Assembly (NCBI GenBank): GCA_947502495.1 | Contig: CANNAC010000002.1 | Span: 124,001 to 188,000 of the forward strand | DNA from: an uncultured Flavobacteriaceae bacterium | GTDB lineage: Bacteria; Bacteroidota; Bacteroidia; Flavobacteriales; Flavobacteriaceae | Direction: 5' to 3' | Length of the DNA stretch: 64,000 bases | Shown: positions 8,582-16,323 of the stretch, one piece after another | Numbering within the stretch: position 1 is the stretch's first letter | Layout: each line of letters opens with the position of its first letter | Notes under the pieces: generated by a model | Databases searched by the model: none | The model's input: the letters and a program-made list of their open reading frames with translations, nothing else | What the model was told of the DNA's origin: nothing | Program-made: the position numbers and the translations under genes

Positions 8582-10501
8582 TTATAATTTTGTAGTTAAT
8601 AAGATGCTTCCTCTTTCTTTCAGCTCTATTTTATCTTGCCAAATAAAGGTTTCATCTGTTACTATATTTTTTAATGTTTTTCCGTTTAAACCAATTTCCG
8701 CATAGCGTTTTAAATCTATGGTTATTGGCTCCTTATTTTTATTGATAATATTTACCACGGTTTCTCCATCTATACTTCTAAAAAGAAAATACGTTCCTAA
8801 AAAAGGTGCAAAATGAATAGTTTCTCCATCGGAAATAGCGGCACTTGATTTTCTATATTGCAATATTTTCTTAAGAAACAACTGCATATCTATTTGTGCA
8901 TCGGATAATCCTTCTCCCGTAAAAGCATTTACAGAATCTCCTTCCCAGCCACCAGGAAAATCGGTACGAATTAAACCATGGTCTCCAGGTTTTTCAAAGT
9001 CATTCATTAAGATTTCTGTTCCGTAATATATTTGCGGTATTCTCGGCAAGGTCAGCAAATAACTTAAAGCCATTTTTGTGTTTGGCACATCTCCTTTTAG
9101 CTGTGTAAAGATGCGACTCATATCATGATTATCCGGAAAAATCATAATGTCTTTTGGGGTTGTGTATGCAAAATCATTTGCTAATCCTTCGTAGATTTTC
9201 ACCAAACCAGTATCCCATTTTTCGTCTTCATTTAAAGCATCTACTATGTTTTTTTGCATTGCAAAATCCATTGTAGAACTTAAATTAGATTGGTAACCAT
9301 CTTTATTGTCATGTCCGTCTTGCCAATAGGCAATGAGCAACGGATTGGTACTCCACTCTTCACCAACGATAGAAAAATTGGGATATTCGTTCATGATGGC
9401 TCCAGCCCAATTTGCCATAAAGGTTTTGTCTGGATACGGATAAGTATCTTGTCGGATTCCTGTTAAATTTAGCGTTTCCACCCACCAAATAGAATTCTGA
9501 ATAATATAATTAGCTAAGAACGGATTACGCTGATTTAAATCTGGCATTGCGGACACAAACCAACCTTCTGCCATTTCTTTTTTATCGCGTTTGGATGCAT
9601 ACAAATCTTGATTACTTGTGCGTCTGTGATTAGAATTCTTTAAAGGCTTGTTATTCTCAAAACGATCCTGTTGGTTTAGCCAATCTTTAAAGGGTAAATC
9701 CTGCATCCACCAATGCCCACTTCCGCAATGATTAGCCACTTGGTCCATGATTAAACCTATACCTTTTTCTTTAGCTTTTGCTGCTAATTCTTGGTATTCT
9801 TCTAAACTTCCGTAACGTGGATCTACTTGGTAAAAATCGGTCATGGCGTAACCATGATACGAAGCTCTTTCCATGTCATTAGTTAATAAAGGACACGACC
9901 AAATTTGGGTAAAACCCATTTCTTCAATATAATCTAAATGCTGAATAATACCACGTAAATCTCCACCATGACGTGCATAATCATCTTTTCTATCGATGGT
10001 TTTTTCCTTTAAACTTTCATTTATATCATTAGCAATATTACCATTTGCAAAACGATCTGGAGTGATTAAATAAACAGCGTCACTACTATCAAAACCTTGA
10101 AAACTGGAAGCATCTCGTTCTCTATCTTTTAAGGAATAAGTATGAACGAGTTGCTTTTCGTTTTTAAAATCAAAATAGATATTAAATTGTCCTGCTTTGG
10201 TGTTTTCTGAAATACTTATATCTATAAATAAGTAATTAGGACTATCGGCTTTATGTACTTTTGCAATAGAAACACCATTGTAATTAATACTTGGTGTTGC
10301 TTCCGAAATGTTAGGATGCTTCACCAATAATTGTACTTGTGTATTATTAAAACCAGTCCACCAATGTGGAGGTTCTATACGTTCAATGTCATTTATAACT
10401 TCGGTTACAACTTCAGAAGTTTGTGTTTTTTCGGTTCCCTTCTGACAAGAAAAACTAACACTAATTAAAATTACTAATGCTAGTGGAATTAATCTTTTCA
10501 T
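8582..10501 (-). CDS. GH13 neopullulanase/cyclomaltodextrinase-like lipoprotein (SusA-like)
   Basis: 639 residues with lipobox VSFSC (Cys19). Residues about 40-125 form an N-terminal immunoglobulin-like domain (IEPPHWWTGFNNTQVQLL), typical of cyclomaltodextrinase/neopullulanase enzymes. The GH13 barrel follows, with MDQVANH (252-258), nucleophile Asp352 in GIRQD, acid/base Glu381 in IVGEE and His459-Asp460 in FPDNHD. A C-terminal beta domain ends it. This is the SusA-like role: periplasmic hydrolysis of imported maltooligosaccharides to short sugars. It is 20 nt downstream of the GH65 gene. Confidence 0.9.
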   Translation of the reverse strand: MKRLIPLALVILISVSFSCQKGTEKTQTSEVVTEVINDIERIEPPHWWTGFNNTQVQLLVKHPNISEATPSINYNGVSIAKVHKADSPNYLFIDISISENTKAGQFNIYFDFKNEKQLVHTYSLKDRERDASSFQGFDSSDAVYLITPDRFANGNIANDINESLKEKTIDRKDDYARHGGDLRGIIQHLDYIEEMGFTQIWSCPLLTNDMERASYHGYAMTDFYQVDPRYGSLEEYQELAAKAKEKGIGLIMDQVANHCGSGHWWMQDLPFKDWLNQQDRFENNKPLKNSNHRRTSNQDLYASKRDKKEMAEGWFVSAMPDLNQRNPFLANYIIQNSIWWVETLNLTGIRQDTYPYPDKTFMANWAGAIMNEYPNFSIVGEEWSTNPLLIAYWQDGHDNKDGYQSNLSSTMDFAMQKNIVDALNEDEKWDTGLVKIYEGLANDFAYTTPKDIMIFPDNHDMSRIFTQLKGDVPNTKMALSYLLTLPRIPQIYYGTEILMNDFEKPGDHGLIRTDFPGGWEGDSVNAFTGEGLSDAQIDMQLFLKKILQYRKSSAAISDGETIHFAPFLGTYFLFRSIDGETVVNIINKNKEPITIDLKRYAEIGLNGKTLKNIVTDETFIWQDKIELKERGSILLTTKL

Positions 10502-10521
10502 CTTAATTAGTGTGTTTAGTT

Positions 10522-12828
10522 TTAAATTTTCACCAAGTTATTTGGCGATACTGTTACGGAATTATTATTTACTTGAATGTTTAAATCTGTATTACCTTCT
10601 AGCTCGAAAGTCGTTTCCGTTTGTGACACATTCACTTTTAAAATTTGATCTCTAAAGTTTACTTTAAACGAATAAGCATCCCATTCTTTAGGAATACGAG
10701 GTTCAAAATGTAACGTATCGTTTTTAACACGCATACCACCAAAACCTTCTACAATACTCATCCAAGTTCCAGCCATACTTGTGATGTGCAAGCCTTCTTC
10801 TACCTCTTTATTATAATCGTCTAAATCTAAACGGGAAGTACGCAAATAGAACGTATATGCTTGATCCATTTGACCTAACTTGGCCGCCTGAATACTGTGA
10901 ACACAAGGTGATAGTGAACTTTCATGTACGGTAAATGGTTCATAAAAATCGAAATGACGCTTTAATTCTTCGGTTGAAAATTGGTCTTCGAAGAAGTAAA
11001 AACCTTGTAACGTATCTGCTTGTTTGATGTATGGCGAGCGTAAAATTCGGTCCCAACTCCACTTCTGGTTTATTGGTCTATCTGCTTTTGGCAAATCTGC
11101 AACCGTAATTAATTCCTTATCTAAAAAACCATCCTGTTGTAGGTACACTTGGTGTTCTTCCGAATATGGAAAATACATGTTATCTGCTACTTTTTTCCAG
11201 TGATCAAGCTCTTCGTGTGTGATTTTGGTTTTACCAGTAATACGTAAATAGTCTTCGTGATAACCTTCTTTTACTTTCTCTATATTTTCTAAGGCGTAAT
11301 CGATACACCATTTTGCTAAATAGTTGGTATAGAAATTATTGTTAATGTTATTTTCATATTCATTCGGACCAGTAACTCCTAAAATAACGTACTGATTTTT
11401 CTCTGTGGAAAAGGTTGCACGTTGCTGCCAAAATCTTGCAATTCCGATAAGAACTTCTAGTCCCATTTCTGGAATATAGCTGAAATCACCTGTGTAACGA
11501 TAGTAATTAAAAATAGCGAAAGCGATGGCGCCATTTCTGTGGATTTCTTCGAAAGTAATTTCCCATTCGTTATGGCATTCTTCACCATTCATGGTTACCA
11601 TTGGATACAATGCTGCTCCGTTTTTGAAGCCCAATTTTCCAGCATTTTCAATCGCTTTTTCTAAATGATTGTATCTGTATTTAAGTAAGCTTCTTGCAAC
11701 TTTTTGATCTTTGGTAGCCATATAAAATGGAATGCAATAGGCTTCGGTATCCCAATAGGTACTTCCTCCATATTTTTCACCTGTAAAACCTTTCGGACCA
11801 ATATTTAAAGTAGAATCTTTACCTAAATAGGTTTGATTTAATTGAAAGATATTAAAACGAATTCCTTGTTGTGCTCTTACGTCGCCATCAATAGTGATGT
11901 CTGACATTTCCCAGATTTTAGACCAAGCCTCTTTTTGGTTTGCTAAAAGTCCGTGAAACCCTAATTCTGTAGCCGTTTCTAAAACCTTCTTCGCTCCGGA
12001 AACCAATTCATCTCTATCGTGATTTCTATCTACCGTATAACCTCCAAATTTATGAATGCTTGCTGTTTGATTTGCAAGAACAGAAACGGTATAGCTAAAC
12101 GCAATAGTATTTGCTCGCTTATCTATCTCTGGTTTTTGGTCTTGTTTTTCATTATTTACAAAAACAGAAGATTCCATAAAAGCACAGGTATGAAAACCTG
12201 TTTTCATAGTTTTTGCTTCAATAAAAGCTCTTTCACCTTCTGAAGACACCTTTAAAGTATCCCAAAATTGATCATCCCAATTGGTGTCTTCGTTAGTAAT
12301 ACCAGCATCTAAATACGGTTGAAACTGAATAGTAGCTTCACCATTTAAAGGTGTTATTTGGTAATCAATTGCTCCGACCTCATCTATATCTAAACTTAAA
12401 AAACGTGTTGCTTTTATTGCAACTTCTAATTTATTTGGAAGTGTTGCTGTAAAGGATCTAGACAGCCAACCTTCTTTCATGTTAAGTTCTCTTCTAAAAT
12501 CTACAATTGCAATACAAGTATTTAAATCTAACTGTTCGCCATTAATTTCAATGTTAATACCTATCCAATTTGGAGCATTTAATACTTTCGCAAAATACTC
12601 TGGATAGCCATTTTTCCACCAACCTACTCTCGTTTTGTCTGGATAATAAACACCAGCAATATAACTTCCTTGAAAGGTGGCTCCTGTATATTTCTCTTCA
12701 AAATTAGCACGTTGGCCCATAGCACCATTTCCGATGCTAAATAAACTTTCTGAAGATTTAACGCGATCTGCATCAAAACCTTCTTCAATTATAGACCAAT
12801 TGTCTGGTTGTATATAATCTTGATTCAT
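10522..12828 (-). CDS. GH65 maltose phosphorylase-like enzyme
   Basis: 768 residues without a signal peptide, so cytoplasmic. The full GH65 layout is present: N-terminal beta-sandwich (1-270), linker, (alpha/alpha)6 barrel from about 310, and a small C-terminal beta domain. Motifs include KGFTGEKYGGSTYWDTE (346-362), NGEECHNEWE and GPNEY with probable general acid Glu490. Maltose phosphorylase converts maltose and phosphate to glucose and beta-glucose-1-phosphate. The beta-phosphoglucomutase gene directly upstream supports a product in the beta configuration. Other GH65 phosphorylases (kojibiose, trehalose, nigerose) use the same fold, but the GH13/GH31 neighbours favour maltose. Confidence 0.92.
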   Translation of the reverse strand: MNQDYIQPDNWSIIEEGFDADRVKSSESLFSIGNGAMGQRANFEEKYTGATFQGSYIAGVYYPDKTRVGWWKNGYPEYFAKVLNAPNWIGINIEINGEQLDLNTCIAIVDFRRELNMKEGWLSRSFTATLPNKLEVAIKATRFLSLDIDEVGAIDYQITPLNGEATIQFQPYLDAGITNEDTNWDDQFWDTLKVSSEGERAFIEAKTMKTGFHTCAFMESSVFVNNEKQDQKPEIDKRANTIAFSYTVSVLANQTASIHKFGGYTVDRNHDRDELVSGAKKVLETATELGFHGLLANQKEAWSKIWEMSDITIDGDVRAQQGIRFNIFQLNQTYLGKDSTLNIGPKGFTGEKYGGSTYWDTEAYCIPFYMATKDQKVARSLLKYRYNHLEKAIENAGKLGFKNGAALYPMVTMNGEECHNEWEITFEEIHRNGAIAFAIFNYYRYTGDFSYIPEMGLEVLIGIARFWQQRATFSTEKNQYVILGVTGPNEYENNINNNFYTNYLAKWCIDYALENIEKVKEGYHEDYLRITGKTKITHEELDHWKKVADNMYFPYSEEHQVYLQQDGFLDKELITVADLPKADRPINQKWSWDRILRSPYIKQADTLQGFYFFEDQFSTEELKRHFDFYEPFTVHESSLSPCVHSIQAAKLGQMDQAYTFYLRTSRLDLDDYNKEVEEGLHITSMAGTWMSIVEGFGGMRVKNDTLHFEPRIPKEWDAYSFKVNFRDQILKVNVSQTETTFELEGNTDLNIQVNNNSVTVSPNNLVKI

Positions 12829-12852
12829 TTTTTATATTTTTTTGATGAAAGA

Positions 12853-12872
12853 CGCTTCGGCGGAACGAAGTG
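12853..12872. repeat. Small stem-loop between pgmB and GH65 gene
   Basis: The 60-nt gap holds CGCTTCG (12853-12859) / CGAAGTG (12866-12872), a 7-bp stem with one G-U pair and a 6-nt loop. It resembles the CTTCG-rich element at 8552. No U-run follows in the operon direction, so it is more likely a processing or stability element than a terminator. Confidence 0.4.
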
Positions 12873-12888
12873 TGCCTTTCCACTTTTT

Positions 12889-13545
12889 TTATCTATTTAT
12901 TAATTCTTGAACGAAGCTATTTTCCATTTCTGTAAAGTCTGAAAAAATATAATTTGCTTCCTTTAATACATTTTGCTCTCCAATACCGATGGAAATCATA
13001 TGTGCTGCATTTGCAGCTTCTACACCTGCAACTGCATCTTCAAAAACGATACAATCTTCAGGATTTACTCCTAATTGTTTCGCTGCAAGCAGAAAAACTT
13101 CTGGATCTGGTTTTGCTTTTGTTACGTTATTCCCATCTACAATAGCATCAAAATAATGCAGCAAATCCACCTTTTCTAAAATTGGGCGTGCGTTTTTACT
13201 TGCCGATCCTAAGGCGATTGGAATATTGTTTTCTTGTAGAAAAGCTAATACTCGTGGAACATCTGGAAGAATCTCTGAAGCATCCATGTTTTCTATATAT
13301 TGTAAGTAGTCTACATTTTTTTCGATCATCCAAGTATCGAATTGTTCTTGTGTAGCTTCTTTTTTTCCTATGTCTAATAAAATTTCTAAACAACGTTTTC
13401 TACTAACGCCTTTAAATAATTCGTTTTGTTCTTTTGTAAATTCGAAACCCAATTGATTAGCTAATTTTTTCCAAGCTAAAAAGTGATATTTTGCGGTGTC
13501 TACAATGACGCCATCTAGGTCGAATATGAATCCTTTTTTACTCAT
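12889..13545 (-). CDS. pgmB: Beta-phosphoglucomutase
   Basis: 218 residues, HAD superfamily. The nucleophile motif FDLDGVIVD gives Asp9 and Asp11, and it is followed by the helical cap residues TAKYHFLAWKKLA typical of beta-PGM. Motif II is LGSASKN, and the acidic motif FEDAVAGVEAA binds magnesium. It converts beta-glucose-1-phosphate to glucose-6-phosphate, the step that follows GH65 maltose phosphorylase. It sits 3 nt after the MFS transporter gene and upstream of the GH65 gene. Cytoplasmic. Length and motifs fit the family fully. Confidence 0.95.
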   Translation of the reverse strand: MSKKGFIFDLDGVIVDTAKYHFLAWKKLANQLGFEFTKEQNELFKGVSRKRCLEILLDIGKKEATQEQFDTWMIEKNVDYLQYIENMDASEILPDVPRVLAFLQENNIPIALGSASKNARPILEKVDLLHYFDAIVDGNNVTKAKPDPEVFLLAAKQLGVNPEDCIVFEDAVAGVEAANAAHMISIGIGEQNVLKEANYIFSDFTEMENSFVQELINR

Positions 13546-13548
13546 TTT

Positions 13549-14925
13549 TTAAATTTCTTCTGTTTGATAGGTAATGGCGTTTTTATTGGTAATAAGTAAA
13601 TTGCAAAGTCCTGCAATAATTAAACTTATTCCTGCTACTGTCATGGCATTTATTGCTTCTTCGCCTAATAATCCAGAAACAAAATTAATTCCGCCAAGTG
13701 CTGCAATTATTTGTGGGATTACAATAAACATATTGAAGATTCCCATAATTACTCCCATTTTCTTGGGATCTACAGAGCTGGATAACATGGCATAAGGCAT
13801 GGAAAGAATACTTCCCCAAGCAAAGCCAATTAACACAAAGCACCATTTTAAATTTTCGGGTGATGTATAGCTCATTAATAAGAAACCTAAGCCTCCAAGT
13901 ATTAAGGCTGTCATGTGTACTAATTTTCTATTGATGCGTCTTTTTGAAGTGTATAAGACTAGTAATAATGCAAATGCCATAGAGGATAATCCATAGACTC
14001 CCATTGCTGAACCAACGGCATTGGAGGATTCTTGAAATGCGGTATTTGCCACTTTAAAAGCTTCGGCTTGCACCGTATTCGCCATATCGAAAGCAGATTC
14101 AATAGGCGCTGGTGTATGAAATACATGTTCTGTTAGTGCTGGATTTGCTAAACTCCACATGGTAAAAAATGCAAACCAGGAAAAGAATTGGATGACACCT
14201 AACTTTTTCATGGTTAGTGGCATGTTTCCTATATTGTTTAAAATATCTGGAATGAATTGATTTTTCTTTGCTTTCTCTTTTTCGAATTCTTCCATGTCTT
14301 CCGGAGGATATTCTGTAGTAGTAAAAACGGTATATAAAATACTGACTAAAAACACAAAAGCACCAATAGCAAAAGCCACTTTTACAGACATTGGAACAAC
14401 ACCTGAAGCCGCAGAATTACTAACTCCCAATTGCGAAACCATCCAAGGTAAATTACTTGCAACCCAAGTACCAATACCGATAATTAAAGTTTGAATCACA
14501 AAACCGTAAGAGCGTTGTGAGTCTGGCAGTTTATCTGCTACTAAGGCTCTAAATGGTTCCATAGAAATATTTATGGAAGCATCGAGAATCCATAAAAAAC
14601 CTGCCGCAACCCAAAGTGCGGGCGAATGCGGAACAAAGAATAATGCAATAGAACTTAGAATGGCTCCAATTAGAAAGTACGGTCTACGTCTTCCCCATTT
14701 AGCACTCCATGTTCTGTCGCTTAAATAGCCAATAATTGGCTGTACCAATAAACCAGTTAAAGGTGCTGCAATCCATAGTAATGGAATAGCATCTTTTTCT
14801 GCTCCTAGGGTTTGAAATATTCGAGACATAAAGCCTCCTTGTAGTGCAAATCCGAATTGTATTCCTAAGAAACCGAAACTCATGTTCCAGATTTCCCAAA
14901 AACCTAACGCGCGCTTTTTCATCAA
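13549..14925 (-). CDS. MFS sugar transporter (SLC45/maltose-type)
   Basis: 458 residues with about 12 hydrophobic segments. N-terminal signature residues include WNMSFGFLGIQFGFALQGG and LTGLLVQPIIGYLSDRTWSAKWGRRRPYFL, the latter carrying the conserved loop 2-3 D-R-x-x-x-x-G-R-R-R motif of sucrose/maltose MFS carriers. It most likely imports maltose across the inner membrane to feed the cytoplasmic GH65 phosphorylase. It is the first gene of the leftward glucan operon, downstream of the LacI regulator. It has a cytoplasmic central loop at about residues 210-240 (EEFEKEKAKKNQ). Confidence 0.9.
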   Translation of the reverse strand: MMKKRALGFWEIWNMSFGFLGIQFGFALQGGFMSRIFQTLGAEKDAIPLLWIAAPLTGLLVQPIIGYLSDRTWSAKWGRRRPYFLIGAILSSIALFFVPHSPALWVAAGFLWILDASINISMEPFRALVADKLPDSQRSYGFVIQTLIIGIGTWVASNLPWMVSQLGVSNSAASGVVPMSVKVAFAIGAFVFLVSILYTVFTTTEYPPEDMEEFEKEKAKKNQFIPDILNNIGNMPLTMKKLGVIQFFSWFAFFTMWSLANPALTEHVFHTPAPIESAFDMANTVQAEAFKVANTAFQESSNAVGSAMGVYGLSSMAFALLLVLYTSKRRINRKLVHMTALILGGLGFLLMSYTSPENLKWCFVLIGFAWGSILSMPYAMLSSSVDPKKMGVIMGIFNMFIVIPQIIAALGGINFVSGLLGEEAINAMTVAGISLIIAGLCNLLITNKNAITYQTEEI

Positions 14926-14970
14926 TAGTATATTTTATAATTAATACTATTCTGATAAGCTGTTTAACTT

Positions 14971-15011
14971 ATCAAAACTTATGGGTGAGAAATGAAAATA
15001 TAAGTTTTGAT
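14971..15011. repeat. Perfect 12-bp inverted repeat upstream of MFS gene
   Basis: ATCAAAACTTAT (14971-14982) and ATAAGTTTTGAT (15000-15011) are perfect arms with a 17-nt loop, in the 132-nt gap between the lacI-type gene and the MFS gene. It could end the lacI-type transcript or act in regulating the operon. No clear U-run follows, so the function is open. Confidence 0.5.
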
Positions 15012-15057
15012 TTGGGTGTAAATATATAAAAGTTTTTAAATATTCTGTGTTATTTTT

Positions 15058-16098
15058 TTATTTGGTGGATTCTCGTTCTATTAATTCGGTCTCAATAATT
15101 ACAGTTTCGTAGACGTCTTCTTCGTCTTCTCTTTCTAGATTATTGATTAATAATTCGGCTGCTTTTTCGCCTATTTTTTGTCCGTGCTGACTTACAGTTG
15201 TCAAAGATGGAACGGCGTGTTTAGAGAGTACACCGTCTGTAAACCCGATAATTTGAATATCTTCTGGAATTCTTAAATGCATCTTCCTTGCCACCTTCAT
15301 TGCGGTAAGAGCATAAAGCTCATTTACGGCAAAAATACCATCTAAATTTTTATTTCTTTTAAATAAACTTTCTACTTCTTTTTCTAACGAATCTAAGTGA
15401 TCTTCCGACAATAACTGGTCAACAACCTTTAAAATCAAACTTGCTTTTGGGTTCATTTTATGCTCTTCTAAAGCTTCTAAATAACCCTGAGTTCGAAGTT
15501 TACCAACACTTACATAATCTCTTGTTGTTATTATCCCTATGTTTTCACAACCACTAGAAATTAGCTTACTTACTGCTTTTTTAGCTCCTTCTAAATCATC
15601 TACAATTACCTTGTCGCAATTAATAGCATCCACGACACGATCAAACATAACAATGGGCATTCCTTGATTAATTGTTTCTATAAAATGATGGTAATCTTGT
15701 TGCTGTAAAGTCTCTTTAGAGATAGAAAGTATAAATCCGTCGATACTACCATTGGCAAGCATTTCCATATTAATAACCTCTTTATCAAAAGACTCATTAG
15801 ACAAACCAACAATAACATTATAGCCACGTTTATTGGCAACTAACTCAATACCTCGAATCACTTTCGAGAAAAAATGATGCACAATTTCTGGTATAATAAT
15901 ACCTATTGTTTTTGTTTTCCTGTTCTTTAAACTAAGCGCAATATTGTTTGGTCTATAATTATAGAGCTTAGCAAATGCTTGTACTTTTTGTCTAGTATCT
16001 TCACTAATTTCCTTGCTATTTCTTAGTGCTTTAGAAACTGTTGAAATAGAGACATCTAGCTCTTTTGCTATTTGCTTTAGGGTGACTTTTCGTTTCAT
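15058..16098 (-). CDS. LacI-family transcriptional regulator of the glucan locus
   Basis: 346 residues. The N-terminal LacI helix-turn-helix VTLKQIAKELDVSISTVSKALRN (5-27) and hinge RPNNIALSLK are followed by a periplasmic-binding-protein-like effector domain (TIGIIIPEIVHHFFSKVIRGIE onward). It lies between the leftward glucan operon and the divergent susC gene, with a LacI-type palindrome at 16202 in the shared promoter. It probably senses a maltose-type sugar. Classical Bacteroides starch loci use the membrane regulator SusR instead, so this is a distinct control logic. A second LacI gene sits at 25384. Confidence 0.93.
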   Translation of the reverse strand: MKRKVTLKQIAKELDVSISTVSKALRNSKEISEDTRQKVQAFAKLYNYRPNNIALSLKNRKTKTIGIIIPEIVHHFFSKVIRGIELVANKRGYNVIVGLSNESFDKEVINMEMLANGSIDGFILSISKETLQQQDYHHFIETINQGMPIVMFDRVVDAINCDKVIVDDLEGAKKAVSKLISSGCENIGIITTRDYVSVGKLRTQGYLEALEEHKMNPKASLILKVVDQLLSEDHLDSLEKEVESLFKRNKNLDGIFAVNELYALTAMKVARKMHLRIPEDIQIIGFTDGVLSKHAVPSLTTVSQHGQKIGEKAAELLINNLEREDEEDVYETVIIETELIERESTK

Positions 16099-16201
16099 AC
16101 ATTTTTATTAATCGCTCAAAAAAGGCGTTATTTAATTGCCAAAGTAATAATTTTAGCTTGTTTTTTATACAAAACTCTCATATTTAAAAAAGTTTTCAAC
16201 A

Positions 16202-16215
16202 CGAAAACGTTTGCG
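16202..16215. promoter_or_regulatory. LacI-type operator
   Basis: CGAAAACGTTTGCG matches the CGnAAACGTTTnCG palindrome used by many LacI-family regulators. It lies in the 225-nt divergent region, 109 nt from the susC start and 103 nt from the lacI start, so it could control both. Confidence 0.75.
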
Positions 16216-16287
16216 CTAATGTTTTCTTTTTCCTAGGTCAAATCTTTACATAAAATTTACATAGTTTTAACATCGAGAAGTGAAAAT

Positions 16288-16319
16288 ATAACTAATTAAA
16301 TTAATAACTAATTAAATTA
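16288..16319 (+). repeat. Perfect 16-bp tandem duplication in susC leader
   Basis: ATAACTAATTAAATTA occurs twice head to tail (16288-16303 and 16304-16319), ending 4 nt before the susC ATG at 16324. This A/T-rich unstructured leader occupies the place of a ribosome-binding site. Such A-rich leaders aid initiation in Bacteroidota; the exact duplication is unusual. Confidence 0.85.
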
Positions 16320-16323
16320 TTTT

